A DNA stretch of 64,000 bases from Roseiarcus sp963823165 (GCA_963823165.1 CAWGKV010000024.1:62001-126000); one strand, 5' to 3'; positions 52,571-63,585 are shown, counted from the first letter of the stretch. Numbers and translations are program-made. Notes: generated from the sequence alone by a model not told the origin.

Positions 52571-53175
52571 GCGACCGCGGCGCGCGCCGCGCCTGGCAGC
52601 GCATGCTGTCGGGCCGGCGGCTCGACCTTATCGATCCCTCCCCGGTCGACGTCGAGATCGCCGACATCGCGCATGGGCTGGCGCGGGTGGCGCGCTGGAA
52701 CGGCCAGACTTTCGGGCCGGAGATTTTTTCGGTCGCCCAGCACTCGCTGCTGGTCGAGGCCTTGTTCGCCGCCGGCGCGCCGGCGCCGACCGCCGGCATG
52801 CGCCTCGCCGCGCTGTTGCACGACGCGCCCGAATACGTGATCGGCGACATGATCTCGCCCTTCAAGGCGGCGATCGGCGGCGACTACAGGCGGGTCGAGG
52901 CGCGGCTCATGCAGGCGATCCGCATCCGCTTCGGGCTGCCCGCGACGCTCGCCCCCGAGCTCGCCCGGGGCATCAAGGCGGCCGATCGCCTCTCGGCCTA
53001 TATGGAGGCGACGGCGCTGGCGGGCTTCGACGTCGCCGAGGCGCGACAATTGTTCGGCGCGCCGGACATTTCGCTCCGCCCCTTCGGCGCCTATCTCGAG
53101 CCCATGCGCCCGAGCGACGTCGAGGCGCGCTTTCTCGCCCGCTTCGGCGAACTCGACGCCGCGGCGGTTCGGTGA
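52567..53175 (+). CDS. HD-domain phosphohydrolase (YfbR-like)
   Basis: A 202-residue metal-dependent hydrolase. FSVAQHSLLVEALF, then AALLHDAPEYVIGDMISPFK and later GIKAADRLSAYMEA carry the H...HD...D metal ligands. YfbR-type enzymes dephosphorylate deoxynucleoside monophosphates. The ATG overlaps the end of the tag frame, suggesting an operon of DNA/nucleotide maintenance genes. Substrate is inferred. Confidence 0.88.
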   Translation: MSDRGARRAWQRMLSGRRLDLIDPSPVDVEIADIAHGLARVARWNGQTFGPEIFSVAQHSLLVEALFAAGAPAPTAGMRLAALLHDAPEYVIGDMISPFKAAIGGDYRRVEARLMQAIRIRFGLPATLAPELARGIKAADRLSAYMEATALAGFDVAEARQLFGAPDISLRPFGAYLEPMRPSDVEARFLARFGELDAAAVR

Positions 53176-53423
53176 ATGAAACCGGACGCCATTCTACCGC
53201 GGTGTGCTTTGTGCAATCATCGTGTACATTGTGGTAAATATGCAACACCAAGGACACGAAGAATCCTCACAAAGGACAGGAAGAAACAGGAAGGGCTGCG
53301 TTGTTTCTTTGCAGCGTAGCGACGAACGGGTCCATCCGCACTACGGTCCATGGGTTGCTTCCCCCGGCCTCTTCGGCCCGGGGCTCGCTCGCAATGACGG
53401 GTCCGAATCGAAAAAGGAATTTT

Positions 53424-53939
53424 ATGCCACGCCTTCATGTCTGCCCGCTCGCGCATGTCGCCTCGACCGTCGACAAGACCGGCGCGCGCTCGCTCGTCAC
53501 GCTGCTCAGGGCAGACGGGACCATGGTCGAGCGCCCGGTTACGATCGCCCCCGAGCGGCATCTCACGCTGGCGATCTCCGACATCGTCGCGCCGGCCCCC
53601 GGGCAGACGCTGGCGGACGTGACCCATATCGACGAGCTCCTCGGATTCGTCCGTGAGTGGGACCGGGCCGAGCCGATGCTGATCCATTGCTACGCCGGCG
53701 TCAGCCGCTCGACCGCCGCCGCCTTCATCGCCGCCTGCGCGCTGAACCCGCGCCGCGACGAATTCGACATCGCCCGGGCGCTGCGCGCCGCCTCGCCGAC
53801 CGCCACCCCCAACGCCCGCCTCGTCGCCCTCGCCGACGCCGCGCTCGAGCGCGGCGGGCGGATGACGGACGCGATCGCCGAAATCGGCCGCGGCGAGCAG
53901 TGCTTCGAGGGGAGGCCGTTCGTGCTGGAGCTGGGGTAG
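53424..53939 (+). CDS. Tyrosine/dual-specificity phosphatase-like protein
   Basis: A 171-residue protein with the phosphatase loop HCYAGVSRSTAAA (Cys and Arg of CX5R near residue 90), and Asp residues in the preceding LAISDI segment as candidate general acid. It belongs to a small alphaproteobacterial family of protein tyrosine phosphatase-like enzymes. AAAAGGAA precedes the ATG. There are no kinase genes nearby; target unknown. It is the last GC-rich gene before the AT-rich cassette. Confidence 0.85.
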   Translation: MPRLHVCPLAHVASTVDKTGARSLVTLLRADGTMVERPVTIAPERHLTLAISDIVAPAPGQTLADVTHIDELLGFVREWDRAEPMLIHCYAGVSRSTAAAFIAACALNPRRDEFDIARALRAASPTATPNARLVALADAALERGGRMTDAIAEIGRGEQCFEGRPFVLELG

Positions 53940-53966
53940 GGGGGCTGCAACGCATTCTACGCGTCC

Positions 53967-54060
53967 AAATAAGTCCAAGGCAACGCAGGCCAAACCAAAT
54001 GAAAAGCGATTTGGAGCTTGCTTGGATTTCTTCGTCTGAATCGAGGCTTTCGACGGGTTG
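53967..54060 (+). repeat. CCAAG/CTTGG dyad repeat family, copy 2
   Basis: GTCCAAATAAGTCCAAGGC, CCAAACCAAA, then TTTGGAGCTTGCTTGGATTT and TTCGTCTGAATCGAGGCTTT correspond to the copy at 30065-30185. It lies at the left edge of the AT-rich cassette. Confidence 0.6.
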
Positions 54061-54270
54061 CGGCGATGGCAAAACACAAAATGACGCCGAGTGCATTGTT
54101 AACGCATGACTTATGTCCAATCGCTGTCCGTCAGGCCATTCCGGATTCATCCCGGCAGTTGACGCGTAACTCGTTGAAATTGACGACGGGGGGTGAGTAG
54201 CGGCGACACCCTCGTAAAAAGCCGGGACAGCACTTGGACGAAGCGACAACTCCTATGTTGAGAATAGCTG

Positions 54271-54298
54271 TTGACATGCTGGCAAGCTAGCTCATAAT
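54271..54298 (+). promoter_or_regulatory. Near-consensus sigma70 promoter of the AT-rich cassette
   Basis: TTGACA at 54271-54276 is followed after 16 bases by CATAAT at 54293-54298. It leaves a leader of about 115 bases before the ATG at 54422, which has GAAAGG upstream. Such a match is rare in this window. Confidence 0.6.
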
Positions 54299-54421
54299 GC
54301 CATATTCAAAAGGCTGGTCGCCTAATTCGGGCATCGGCAAGCGCCAACGACAACATCATCTTACTCGTGTTGCGGCAGGTCACTCAAATAAATTGATGAA
54401 CTTGCGAAAGGTGCACAACAA

Positions 54422-55924
54422 ATGGCAATAGATACCACGCCATCAACCGTAGCTACCAACGCGCTACAGGCAATTCCCTTTTCGTCGCTCATTGGCGGCC
54501 CGCTCGACGCCTGTGTACAGGCGCAGGCTCAGGCGGCAAGAACGAGTTACGAATTCATCAACCAGGTGGGCCTGACCGTTGACCCTATTACCGGTGAAAA
54601 GAAGGCTATCAACGTCACCTTTCAGTACAACAATCAAGGTCAGTTGGCTACACTTGTCGTTCCTCTCATCGCCATTGTTCCAATCCCATACTTGGGAATA
54701 AATACGGTTGAGATTGACTTCCTTGCCAATATTTCAGCATCTTCATCAAACGTATCGGAAACGAGCTCTGATTCAGAACTGGGTGTGGACGTGACCGCAG
54801 AGGCCGCCCTGTCTGTAGGTCCATTTTCGCTCAAAATTAATGCAAACGCCAACTATAGCAGTAAGCAACACTCCAAAGCATCACAAGATTTTAAATATTC
54901 TGTTGAGTACACGATGGGTGTAAAAGTACAGGGAGGGTCGACCGATATGCCAGCCGGCCTTGCTACTGTTTTGAACATTTTGCAGGGCAGTATTACATCC
55001 ACCAGTCCCAATGATCTAATGAAATTCTCAGCTAGAAGTCTCGATGTAGATAAGCAGCGTAGCGGCACAATGCAAATCACGATTCACAACAATCAGGGCC
55101 TGGTTGTGCCGGGGGTGAGCGTTGTCTTGACCGTTCTGGAAGATCCTTCTCCTTTCAAAACTCTTGCACTCGCAGCGGGCAAGACTCCCGAACAGATGCT
55201 CCACAATATCAGAAATGGAACGGGCTTTACCATAGTGGAGAAATCATACGCGCATTACTATGGTCTGCCCGGAAGCAATATCCGCCTCAGAGCACATAAC
55301 GAAAAAAGACAGTTGCTGGCCGCAATCGGGAGTACGCTTGCAAGTGATGACCCCACCAAACAAACGATAGTCGGCATAACAGATAAAAACGGGACGGTCA
55401 TCTTTCGGCTGGAATTGAAAGAGGACGTTTTTCAGGGCAACGAAAGCCTGTCGGGCAAATTGCTTTTCCAGTCAGAAATTCCAATGCCGGGTAGGGACGG
55501 GAAATTCAGGATGCAACCGGAAGTGCAGGAAGTACCTTACTTCATTATACCTTTCGGCCCCACGCTATCATTAACACCCAGTCTAACGAAAGTTACCTTC
55601 GCCGGGACAAGCGGTGAAACGCATACAATTACTATCACGGCGTATGACGATATGTCCGACCCTATGAGTGATCTGGTAATAGAAACGGTTGTCACGCTGA
55701 ATTCCGGCAATGTAAATGATGTTTTTGCCCCTATAGTTGTCGAAAATAAGCAAGAGGTGGGTACTCCAGATAAACGCGCCGCCTCGGGCAAGACAGGATC
55801 AGATGGCACAGTGTCTTTCACTTACAAACTTGCGCAGGCTGCTAGCGACTCCTTCAAAGGAACAATAAGTTTTAAGTATGAGAGCCTTGTGCTCGATGTA
55901 CCATTGACAATCAATAAACCATGA
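54422..55924 (+). CDS. DUF2589-like protein fused to two Ig-like domains
   Basis: A 500-residue protein without a signal peptide. Residues ~15-200 match what I recall of DUF2589: IPFSSLIGGPLDACVQAQAQ, then VPLIAIVPIPYLGINTVEID. Two beta-sandwich domains of the bacterial Ig-like (Big_1) kind follow at about 215-375 and 385-500, marked by TDKNGTVIFRL (~320) and TGSDGTVSFTY (~459). It heads a one-strand cassette with a second DUF2589-like gene. Codon use and base composition are clearly AT-richer than neighbours, pointing to transfer. Its function is not known; the architecture suggests an assembly or surface-interaction role, which is inference. Confidence 0.8.
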   Translation: MAIDTTPSTVATNALQAIPFSSLIGGPLDACVQAQAQAARTSYEFINQVGLTVDPITGEKKAINVTFQYNNQGQLATLVVPLIAIVPIPYLGINTVEIDFLANISASSSNVSETSSDSELGVDVTAEAALSVGPFSLKINANANYSSKQHSKASQDFKYSVEYTMGVKVQGGSTDMPAGLATVLNILQGSITSTSPNDLMKFSARSLDVDKQRSGTMQITIHNNQGLVVPGVSVVLTVLEDPSPFKTLALAAGKTPEQMLHNIRNGTGFTIVEKSYAHYYGLPGSNIRLRAHNEKRQLLAAIGSTLASDDPTKQTIVGITDKNGTVIFRLELKEDVFQGNESLSGKLLFQSEIPMPGRDGKFRMQPEVQEVPYFIIPFGPTLSLTPSLTKVTFAGTSGETHTITITAYDDMSDPMSDLVIETVVTLNSGNVNDVFAPIVVENKQEVGTPDKRAASGKTGSDGTVSFTYKLAQAASDSFKGTISFKYESLVLDVPLTINKP

Positions 55925-56008
55925 ATGAGGAGCCATTTGCCCAAAAATAGAAACCATATTTTTGAACTTACTGTAGGGCAGTAGAAAATTGGGAGGGGAC
56001 TGACACTT

Positions 56009-56407
56009 TTGGATACTCTCGAAAAACTTATAGCGTCTTTACTCGTAGACGTTACCAAGGCTCAAGATTTTGCCAACCAGTACTCTTCTGCTTTGGTTTC
56101 TAAGTACCGCAACGCAGAGAAGCACAACAGAAATGATAATATAATAGATTTTCCGGTCCCAAACAGCATAATAAAGTCATTCGAAGTCCGCCTCGCGTTC
56201 GCTCTACCTAAACAGGGGCCAACGACCAGTGACTCTGGCCGCAACTTGGCGATCAATTGTGAATTTGATGTGCTTAAAGAGCTTAATGAATCAGTTCTTA
56301 GCTCGATCACCTTCGTGGTCGAGATGCGAAATTACGAGTTAGGTTATAAAGAGCGCGTACAGGCTGGTGAAGCTGGCGCTGACACCTATATCATCCCGCG
56401 GGAGTGA
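56009..56407 (+). CDS. Unrecognised 132-residue cassette protein
   Basis: It starts with TTG ten bases after a strong GGGAGGGG. The first ~25 residues are helical (LEKLIASLLVDVTKAQDFAN); the rest looks mixed alpha/beta (IIKSFEVRLAFALP, SSITFVVEMRNYELGYK). No signal, membrane segment or known motif. It lies between the DUF2589/Ig protein and the di-heme protein on the same strand, so it is probably a companion subunit. AT-rich like the rest of the cassette. Confidence 0.7.
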   Translation: MDTLEKLIASLLVDVTKAQDFANQYSSALVSKYRNAEKHNRNDNIIDFPVPNSIIKSFEVRLAFALPKQGPTTSDSGRNLAINCEFDVLKELNESVLSSITFVVEMRNYELGYKERVQAGEAGADTYIIPRE

Positions 56408-56477
56408 TAAAAAAAGAACGTGTAAAAAATGGAGCCGCGAGCCTGTACAGTGTACAAAAACGTGGAGCGACAGACCA

Positions 56478-57470
56478 ATGATTGAGTATGTCAAAGCCTT
56501 GTGTGTGTTGATGATCTTTGTCGGATCGCGCACAATGGATGCCGCGGTCGCCGAAGATCTCAGCGAGTACGCAACAACCTGTGACGATGAGGTCCAAGCC
56601 TCGGTCGAAGGGTTCGACTGTACGAAAGGGTATGAGATTCCGATGGAAGGGACTGCGGGTGGCGATTGCAAGAAACCGCCCTACCTGGACTCTGCCGCCT
56701 GCCGCAAAGGCAGTCGGCTAGGCGTCCAGGCCACCGGCAGCGACAAGATAGCAATCGTGTGGTTGTGCCGCAAAAAGGAAGTGCAGAACGCGAATAACGC
56801 CCTCTTCGACGATGTGGCTGTGATTCAGACTAACTTCGAAACCGGCGCCACGTGCTTCTACCAGCGGTTGGAGCCAAGCGGAATCGACGGCAGTAACGTT
56901 CCGGCCCCAAAAACAAATACCGGTAGCTTCTGGTGGCAGCCTGATAAGGTCAAAGAACAGGAATGCGCCTCATGTCACGACACCGGCCTGTTGCGCACTC
57001 CATATCTTACGCAAGTCAAGAGTAATGATGGTGATCAGGTCCTGCCGCGGCGTCGTCATACAAAGAACTATTGGTTCCCGGGAAAAGTGTTAGCCGACTG
57101 GAACGGCAAGGTGTACAAGATTAAAGACACCGCCAGTCCCAAGAACTGCACTGCATGTCATCCGATGGGCGCAAACACAATCGATCCTAATTACGGGACC
57201 TCCAACAAACTTGGACTCAAGGCCACCGGCGAGCGGCCGACAGATCACCTGACGCCGCATCCCCCATATGACGGGAAAGCCTTCTGGATGAAGCCAGGCC
57301 GCAACGAACCCAATGCGGACGACATTGCGGACGCCATCCGGATGAGCGAATGTGCGAAGGGCGCAGATAAGGACTGCACTTTGGACCTATGGGGTGGTCA
57401 AGTACAAGCGGTAATCGACGCATTGCGCGGTCGCAGGCTGCCTGAACTCAAGCAGCCAGTCGGACAATGA
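56478..57470 (+). CDS. Exported di-heme cytochrome c-like protein of the cassette
   Basis: A 330-residue protein with a signal sequence (residues 1-24, ending AAVAED). Two CXXCH motifs, CASCH at about 163 and CTACH at about 224, mark covalent c-type haems; further cysteines (TTCDDE, GFDCTKG, DCKKP, AACRKG, WLCRK) fill the N-terminal half and may form disulphides. HPMGANTIDP after the second haem resembles multihaem cytochromes with a free ligand. No known enzyme family was recognised. The mature part would be periplasmic, whereas its cassette neighbours lack signals. Starts at ATG 56478 with GGAG upstream. Confidence 0.75.
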   Translation: MIEYVKALCVLMIFVGSRTMDAAVAEDLSEYATTCDDEVQASVEGFDCTKGYEIPMEGTAGGDCKKPPYLDSAACRKGSRLGVQATGSDKIAIVWLCRKKEVQNANNALFDDVAVIQTNFETGATCFYQRLEPSGIDGSNVPAPKTNTGSFWWQPDKVKEQECASCHDTGLLRTPYLTQVKSNDGDQVLPRRRHTKNYWFPGKVLADWNGKVYKIKDTASPKNCTACHPMGANTIDPNYGTSNKLGLKATGERPTDHLTPHPPYDGKAFWMKPGRNEPNADDIADAIRMSECAKGADKDCTLDLWGGQVQAVIDALRGRRLPELKQPVGQ

Positions 57471-57598
57471 GGCCACGCCGAGCGAGCCGCTATTACCGAT
57501 GCTAACTTCGCGCTACAAGTTCTATATAATTGTTGTGATCGCATAGACCTAGCATTCGCCGGTTTTAAGCAAAATACGTCGAAAGCACCGTTAACACC

Positions 57599-58597
57599 GT
57601 GGCTCTAATGGATCACCGAAAGAGTTTTTCAAATGTATATTCTCTGGACGAGCTATTTTCCATACCGCTGAAAGCAGTAATCGATGCCAACGCCTATGCC
57701 ATAAAGACAGCTCTTGAGTTTCTACTTACATTCGGTTTTGACGGTCCTGTCGCTAATCTGCACGACACCAATGAGTTGATTGGTACCCCGCGGACGGTAA
57801 CGTTTACTTATGACTACACAGACGCCAGGGGTCAAACGCAAGTAACCAAAGTAAGTGTCCCCGTCCTTTCATTGATTCCCATGCCGCTGCTCGAAGTCAC
57901 AAAAGCTCATTTTGATTACGCCATCAAGATCCTACACAAGGCGCAGATAGCAGTACGGACTCCCGACAACTCTATAGTCGAGAACAATTCACTCCTGGCT
58001 GTTCTCGCTCCCCTGGATACGACGCAGGAGCGTCACTGGAAGCTAGCGCGCAAGTCGAGCCTGAAAGCCAATATGACTGTGCACGTCGAAGTCGAGAAAT
58101 CAGACTTACCTGCTGGTATCCTTCAGTTACTAAATTTGGGTCAGCAGGCTATACGAGGCGTAATGGAGGATAAACTAGTCATTCATACTGAGCAGGATAA
58201 GCTGCTATTTGGCCATAAAGACTTGCCGGTGTCTCAACCGCCGTACAAACTCAGGGTGCAAATAAGAAAGCCTCTCAGGCCGGGTACTACACCGAACGGT
58301 CAAATACACGGAGCAAAACCCACAGCGGGGGAAATTGTCCATAACAAAGAAATACAGATATATATATCAAGTGATACTGGTCGCCTTGCCGACCTTTTCA
58401 CTCACCCGATATCAGTCGGAGCTGGGCATGTTGTAGGAACTCCCACTTATTCTAGAGCTGCGGCGCTGACAAATGAGGATGGGCTTGTTGAGTTCACGCT
58501 ATGGCCTGATTTGTCGGTTTCCACCAATCATAACGGCTACATAGTGATAAAGACGCATATGGCAGATGATAAAGCAGTCTACTTTGGCTTTATATAA
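57599..58597 (+). CDS. Second DUF2589-like protein with C-terminal Ig-like part
   Basis: A 332-residue protein without a signal peptide. LFSIPLKAVIDANAYAIKTA, then TFTYDYTD, VSVPVLSLIPMPLLEVTKAH match the pattern of the first DUF2589-like protein (IPFSSLIGGP...VPLIAIVPIPYLGI). Near the end ALTNEDGLVEFTL repeats the Ig-like T..DG.V.F signature. The two proteins share architecture but little identity, so they may be paired subunits. GTG at 57599 or ATG at 57608 is the start; no strong ribosome site. It follows the di-heme gene by 128 bases. Confidence 0.75.
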   Translation: MALMDHRKSFSNVYSLDELFSIPLKAVIDANAYAIKTALEFLLTFGFDGPVANLHDTNELIGTPRTVTFTYDYTDARGQTQVTKVSVPVLSLIPMPLLEVTKAHFDYAIKILHKAQIAVRTPDNSIVENNSLLAVLAPLDTTQERHWKLARKSSLKANMTVHVEVEKSDLPAGILQLLNLGQQAIRGVMEDKLVIHTEQDKLLFGHKDLPVSQPPYKLRVQIRKPLRPGTTPNGQIHGAKPTAGEIVHNKEIQIYISSDTGRLADLFTHPISVGAGHVVGTPTYSRAAALTNEDGLVEFTLWPDLSVSTNHNGYIVIKTHMADDKAVYFGFI

Positions 58598-58611
58598 GAA
58601 GGCCTTACGAT

Positions 58612-58848
58612 ATGCTACCCCCACAAAAACCAGAGAGATCCCCAGGTTTTAACTGCCCGAACTGTAACTTCTTTATAGAAATGTCTATAGAGTTTTTGCT
58701 ATACGACAAGACGCAAACCTGTCCTGGATGCACCACTGTCTTTTCCATGGATAGGACTCAGTCAACAGAAGCACTAGAGGTTATTCAAAAATTACATGTG
58801 GCCATGAAGAACATCGAAACCGTTAAGAAATTTGACGGCAAGAGATAG
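58612..58848 (+). CDS. Zinc-ribbon protein of the cassette
   Basis: A 78-residue protein with paired CPNC (15-18) and CPGC (37-40), a four-Cys zinc ribbon, followed by a helix (EVIQKLHVAMKNIETVKKF). AGAAGG precedes the ATG. It starts 14 bases after the second DUF2589-like gene, so they are surely co-transcribed. It could bind nucleic acid or serve as an assembly adaptor. It is the last AT-rich gene. Confidence 0.8.
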   Translation: MLPPQKPERSPGFNCPNCNFFIEMSIEFLLYDKTQTCPGCTTVFSMDRTQSTEALEVIQKLHVAMKNIETVKKFDGKR

Positions 58849-59432
58849 CATTACTGTAACAACATTGCGCATTACCTATTACCTGATACGGTGACTTTGC
58901 ATTTACCATTGCGCCTCGTTCGCTCGACCTTCCATCGGCTTAGGCGCTTGAGCGCGAGCCGCTGCGCCCCGCCGCCGTCGCGAACGGTCGAGCCGCGGAG
59001 GTCGCGACCGGCGGGTGCGAGCGGGGGCGGTAGGGAAGCCTACGACATTTTCTCAAATCGCAGCGCGGACCCCTTCCAGCTTGCTGGGAAAGGTGGCGCG
59101 TAGGGTTGTGGCCCGCTGCTTCGACGCAAGTCGGGACTGCACGACCAGCGCCGCGAAAGGCTATGTTGCTGTAAATCGGGGTTGAGCAAGCTGTCACCGT
59201 AAGTCCGCTTCCCGGCCCGACGCTGTTCGATCTCGGTGGTTTGTGGGAGGAATTGCAGGCGCCGCTCGGCGACGCCTGAGTTCAGTATTCACCTTGTCTC
59301 AGTAACTTCTTCGTAGAGCTGGAGAGCTGCGTGTTCCCGTCATGGCCGGGTCGAGCCCGGCCACGACGGGGAAAACACGAAACTCTGACCGGCGCCCAAC
59401 CCTGCCTTGTCGACCGGGGGACGACGACTTGC
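58849..59432. other. Right boundary of the AT-rich cassette; remnants and a hairpin
   Basis: GC content rises sharply near 58910. At about 59215-59280 the frame reads GPTLFDLGGLWEELQAPLG and stops, resembling the C-terminus of MntA-type nucleotidyltransferase antitoxins; it is at most a fragment. A strong hairpin follows at 59330-59379. No complete gene is supported. Confidence 0.45.
59330..59379. repeat. Palindromic repeat downstream of katG
   Basis: CGTGTTCCCGTCATGGCCGG and its near-exact complement flank a TCGAG loop, with CCCGGCCACGACGGGG on the right arm. It starts about 50 bases beyond the katG stop on that gene's strand and could act as its terminator. It is of the extragenic type frequent in Rhizobiales. 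Confidence 0.7.
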
Positions 59433-61634
<2,202 letters not shown>

Positions 61635-61803
61635 ATTCCCTCCGATCGAGTTCCGCAGTTTCCTGTTTCTTATGCAACGATTTTGCCCAGATCGCGTCCT
61701 TCACCGGGCAAACGACCATCTAAGAATTTTACTAGTCTGTTCAGCAAACTTGCAGAACCATAATTCGTTCGCCTGATCGACTAAAGCGAAAAATAGCGAT
61801 TGA

Positions 61804-61826
61804 TGTGATCGCCAATACCGATCACA
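61804..61826. promoter_or_regulatory. Candidate OxyR operator in the katG-oxyR intergenic region
   Basis: TGTGATCG, seven bases, CGATCACA: a perfect eight-base inverted repeat of the T-N11-A LysR form. It lies 97 bases before the oxyR ATG and 170 bases before katG. Position and symmetry suit OxyR control of both genes. Confidence 0.6.
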
Positions 61827-61922
61827 AACCGCTCATGGCGCCTCCCGAACGGATGCTGTTCCGAAAAGTCTGTCGACGCACGCGGTATGCCACGCGGATA
61901 TGACAAAGGCCAGCCGGCGTCC

Positions 61923-62894
61923 ATGAGAACAATTCCGACTTTGCGCCAGCTGAAATTCCTGGTGGCGCTCGCCGAGCGCCGTCATTTCGGCCACGCGGCC
62001 GAGGCTTGTCTGGTCAGCCAGTCGACGCTGAGCGCAGCGATCCAGGAGCTCGAGGAGGCGCTCGGCGTCACGCTGTTCGAGCGGACCCGCCGGTCCGTCG
62101 CCCCGACCGCGATCGGACTCGAAATCGCCGAGCGCGCGAGGGCGATCCTGAAGGACGCCGAGGACCTGGTCGACGTCGCGCTGTCGTCGCAGGACCCGCT
62201 GTCGGGGCCTCTCCGGCTCGGCGTGATTCCGACGGTCGGCCCCTTCCTTCTGCCGCGGGTTCTCCCGCGCCTGCGCGAGGCCGCGCCTCGCCTGAAGGTT
62301 TATCTGCGCGAGGACAAGACGGCGTCGCTGCTCGGACGGCTCGAGGGAGGCCAGATCGACGCCGCGATCCTCGCCCTGCCGGTTGCGCTGATCAATGTCG
62401 AGATCGAGGACCTGGCGCTCGATCGCTTCTTCGTCGTCTGCTCGCCGGCGCATCGCCTGGCGCGGCTGCCTGCGGTCCGTCCGCTCGATATGGCGGACGA
62501 GGATCTGCTCCTCCTCGAGGACGGCCATTGCCTGCGCGAGCATGCGCTGGCGGCCTGCGCGCTCGAGGGCGCTCGGCGCAACCTCGCCTTCCAGGGAACG
62601 AGCCTGCATACGGTGGTGATGATGGTGGCCAATGGCCTGGGCGTGACCCTCGTGCCCGAGATGGCGGTGGCCGCAGGCGTCCTCCGCGGGCTCGATCTGC
62701 ATGCGGCGCCGCTGGTCGGCGACGCGCCTCATCGCCGCATCGCGCTCGCATGGCGTCGGACCTCCGGCCGCAGGGAAACCTTCCGCCTCCTCGCCGCGCT
62801 GTTGCGCGAAGCCGACGCCGAGGCCCCGAGGACGGTGGGTGCGGGAATAGGAGTTGTCGACTCCGTTTTTGACACGCTGCGACGCAGCCAATAG
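61923..62894 (+). CDS. oxyR: OxyR-type LysR regulator
   Basis: A 323-residue regulator. The LysR HTH, PTLRQLKFLVALAERRHFG and SQSTLSAAIQELEEALG, is at the N-terminus. The redox pair lies in EDGHCLREHALAAC: two cysteines nine residues apart, exactly as Cys199/Cys208 of E. coli OxyR, here at about 203 and 212. Peroxide would form the disulphide and switch on katG. Start at ATG 61923 gives the usual N-terminus (MRTIPTLRQL); an ATG at 61887 is possible. The gene is divergent from katG. Confidence 0.95.
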   Translation: MRTIPTLRQLKFLVALAERRHFGHAAEACLVSQSTLSAAIQELEEALGVTLFERTRRSVAPTAIGLEIAERARAILKDAEDLVDVALSSQDPLSGPLRLGVIPTVGPFLLPRVLPRLREAAPRLKVYLREDKTASLLGRLEGGQIDAAILALPVALINVEIEDLALDRFFVVCSPAHRLARLPAVRPLDMADEDLLLLEDGHCLREHALAACALEGARRNLAFQGTSLHTVVMMVANGLGVTLVPEMAVAAGVLRGLDLHAAPLVGDAPHRRIALAWRRTSGRRETFRLLAALLREADAEAPRTVGAGIGVVDSVFDTLRRSQ

Positions 62895-62932
62895 GTTCCG
62901 CCGCGACGAAGGCCGGCGCGGGAGTTGTTTCG

Positions 62933-63577
62933 ATGGCTTTGCCTTATCTCGACCTGGAAGCGCTGAAGGCGGCGCCGCTGACCAAGGCGCCGTTCCAATA
63001 CCTCGTCGTGCCCGGCTTCGTCCGTCCCGGGGCCTGCGGCGAAATCAACCGGGACTATCCGAAGATCGCCGAGCCGGGCAGCTTTCCGGTCGCCCAGCTG
63101 TCTTACGGGCCGAACTTTCGCGAACTGCTCGATGAGATGGCGAGCGACGAGTTTCGCGAAGCCTTCGAGCACAAGTTCGGCCTCGACCTCGGAGGCAGGC
63201 CGCATACGATCACGGTTCGCGGCCACTGCAGTTCCAGGGACGGCCGCATCCATACCGACACGAAGAGCAAGATCATCACGATCCTGCTCTACATGAACCC
63301 GGAATGGGAGCATGCCGGCGGGCGTCTCAGGCTCCTGAAATCGCCCTCGAACCTCGACGATCCGATCATGGAGGTCCCGCCCGCCGCCGGAACTCTGCTC
63401 GCCTTCAAGCGCTCCGACAATTCCTGGCACGGGCACAAGCCGTTTTCGGGCGAGCGTCGCGTCATCCAGTTCAACTGGGTCACATCCGAAGGCGACCGTC
63501 GCATAGCAATGCTGCGCCATCATGTCTCGGCGTCGTTCAAGCGCCTGTTCGGCAAGGCGGACCGGCCTGCCGCCTGA
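62933..63577 (+). CDS. 2-oxoglutarate/Fe(II)-dependent oxygenase superfamily protein
   Basis: A 214-residue double-stranded beta-helix oxygenase. Metal ligands HXD in RIHTDTKSK (about residue 107) and the distal His in SWHGHKPF (about 165), with Arg of GERRVIQFNWV to bind 2-oxoglutarate. YMNPEWEHAGGRLRLLKS is a typical middle segment. The family hydroxylates proteins or small molecules; the substrate is unknown. It follows oxyR by 38 bases and could share its transcript, hinting at a peroxide or oxygen response. Confidence 0.85.
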   Translation: MALPYLDLEALKAAPLTKAPFQYLVVPGFVRPGACGEINRDYPKIAEPGSFPVAQLSYGPNFRELLDEMASDEFREAFEHKFGLDLGGRPHTITVRGHCSSRDGRIHTDTKSKIITILLYMNPEWEHAGGRLRLLKSPSNLDDPIMEVPPAAGTLLAFKRSDNSWHGHKPFSGERRVIQFNWVTSEGDRRIAMLRHHVSASFKRLFGKADRPAA

Positions 63578-63585
63578 GCCCGTCC

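Larger units (their letters stand above)
53940..54421. other. Boundary and leader region of the AT-rich cassette
   Basis: The left part holds a second copy of the CCAAG/CTTGG repeat, the right part a promoter and a long leader for the first cassette gene; both are listed separately. Composition drops toward AT along this stretch. No gene is supported. Confidence 0.6.
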
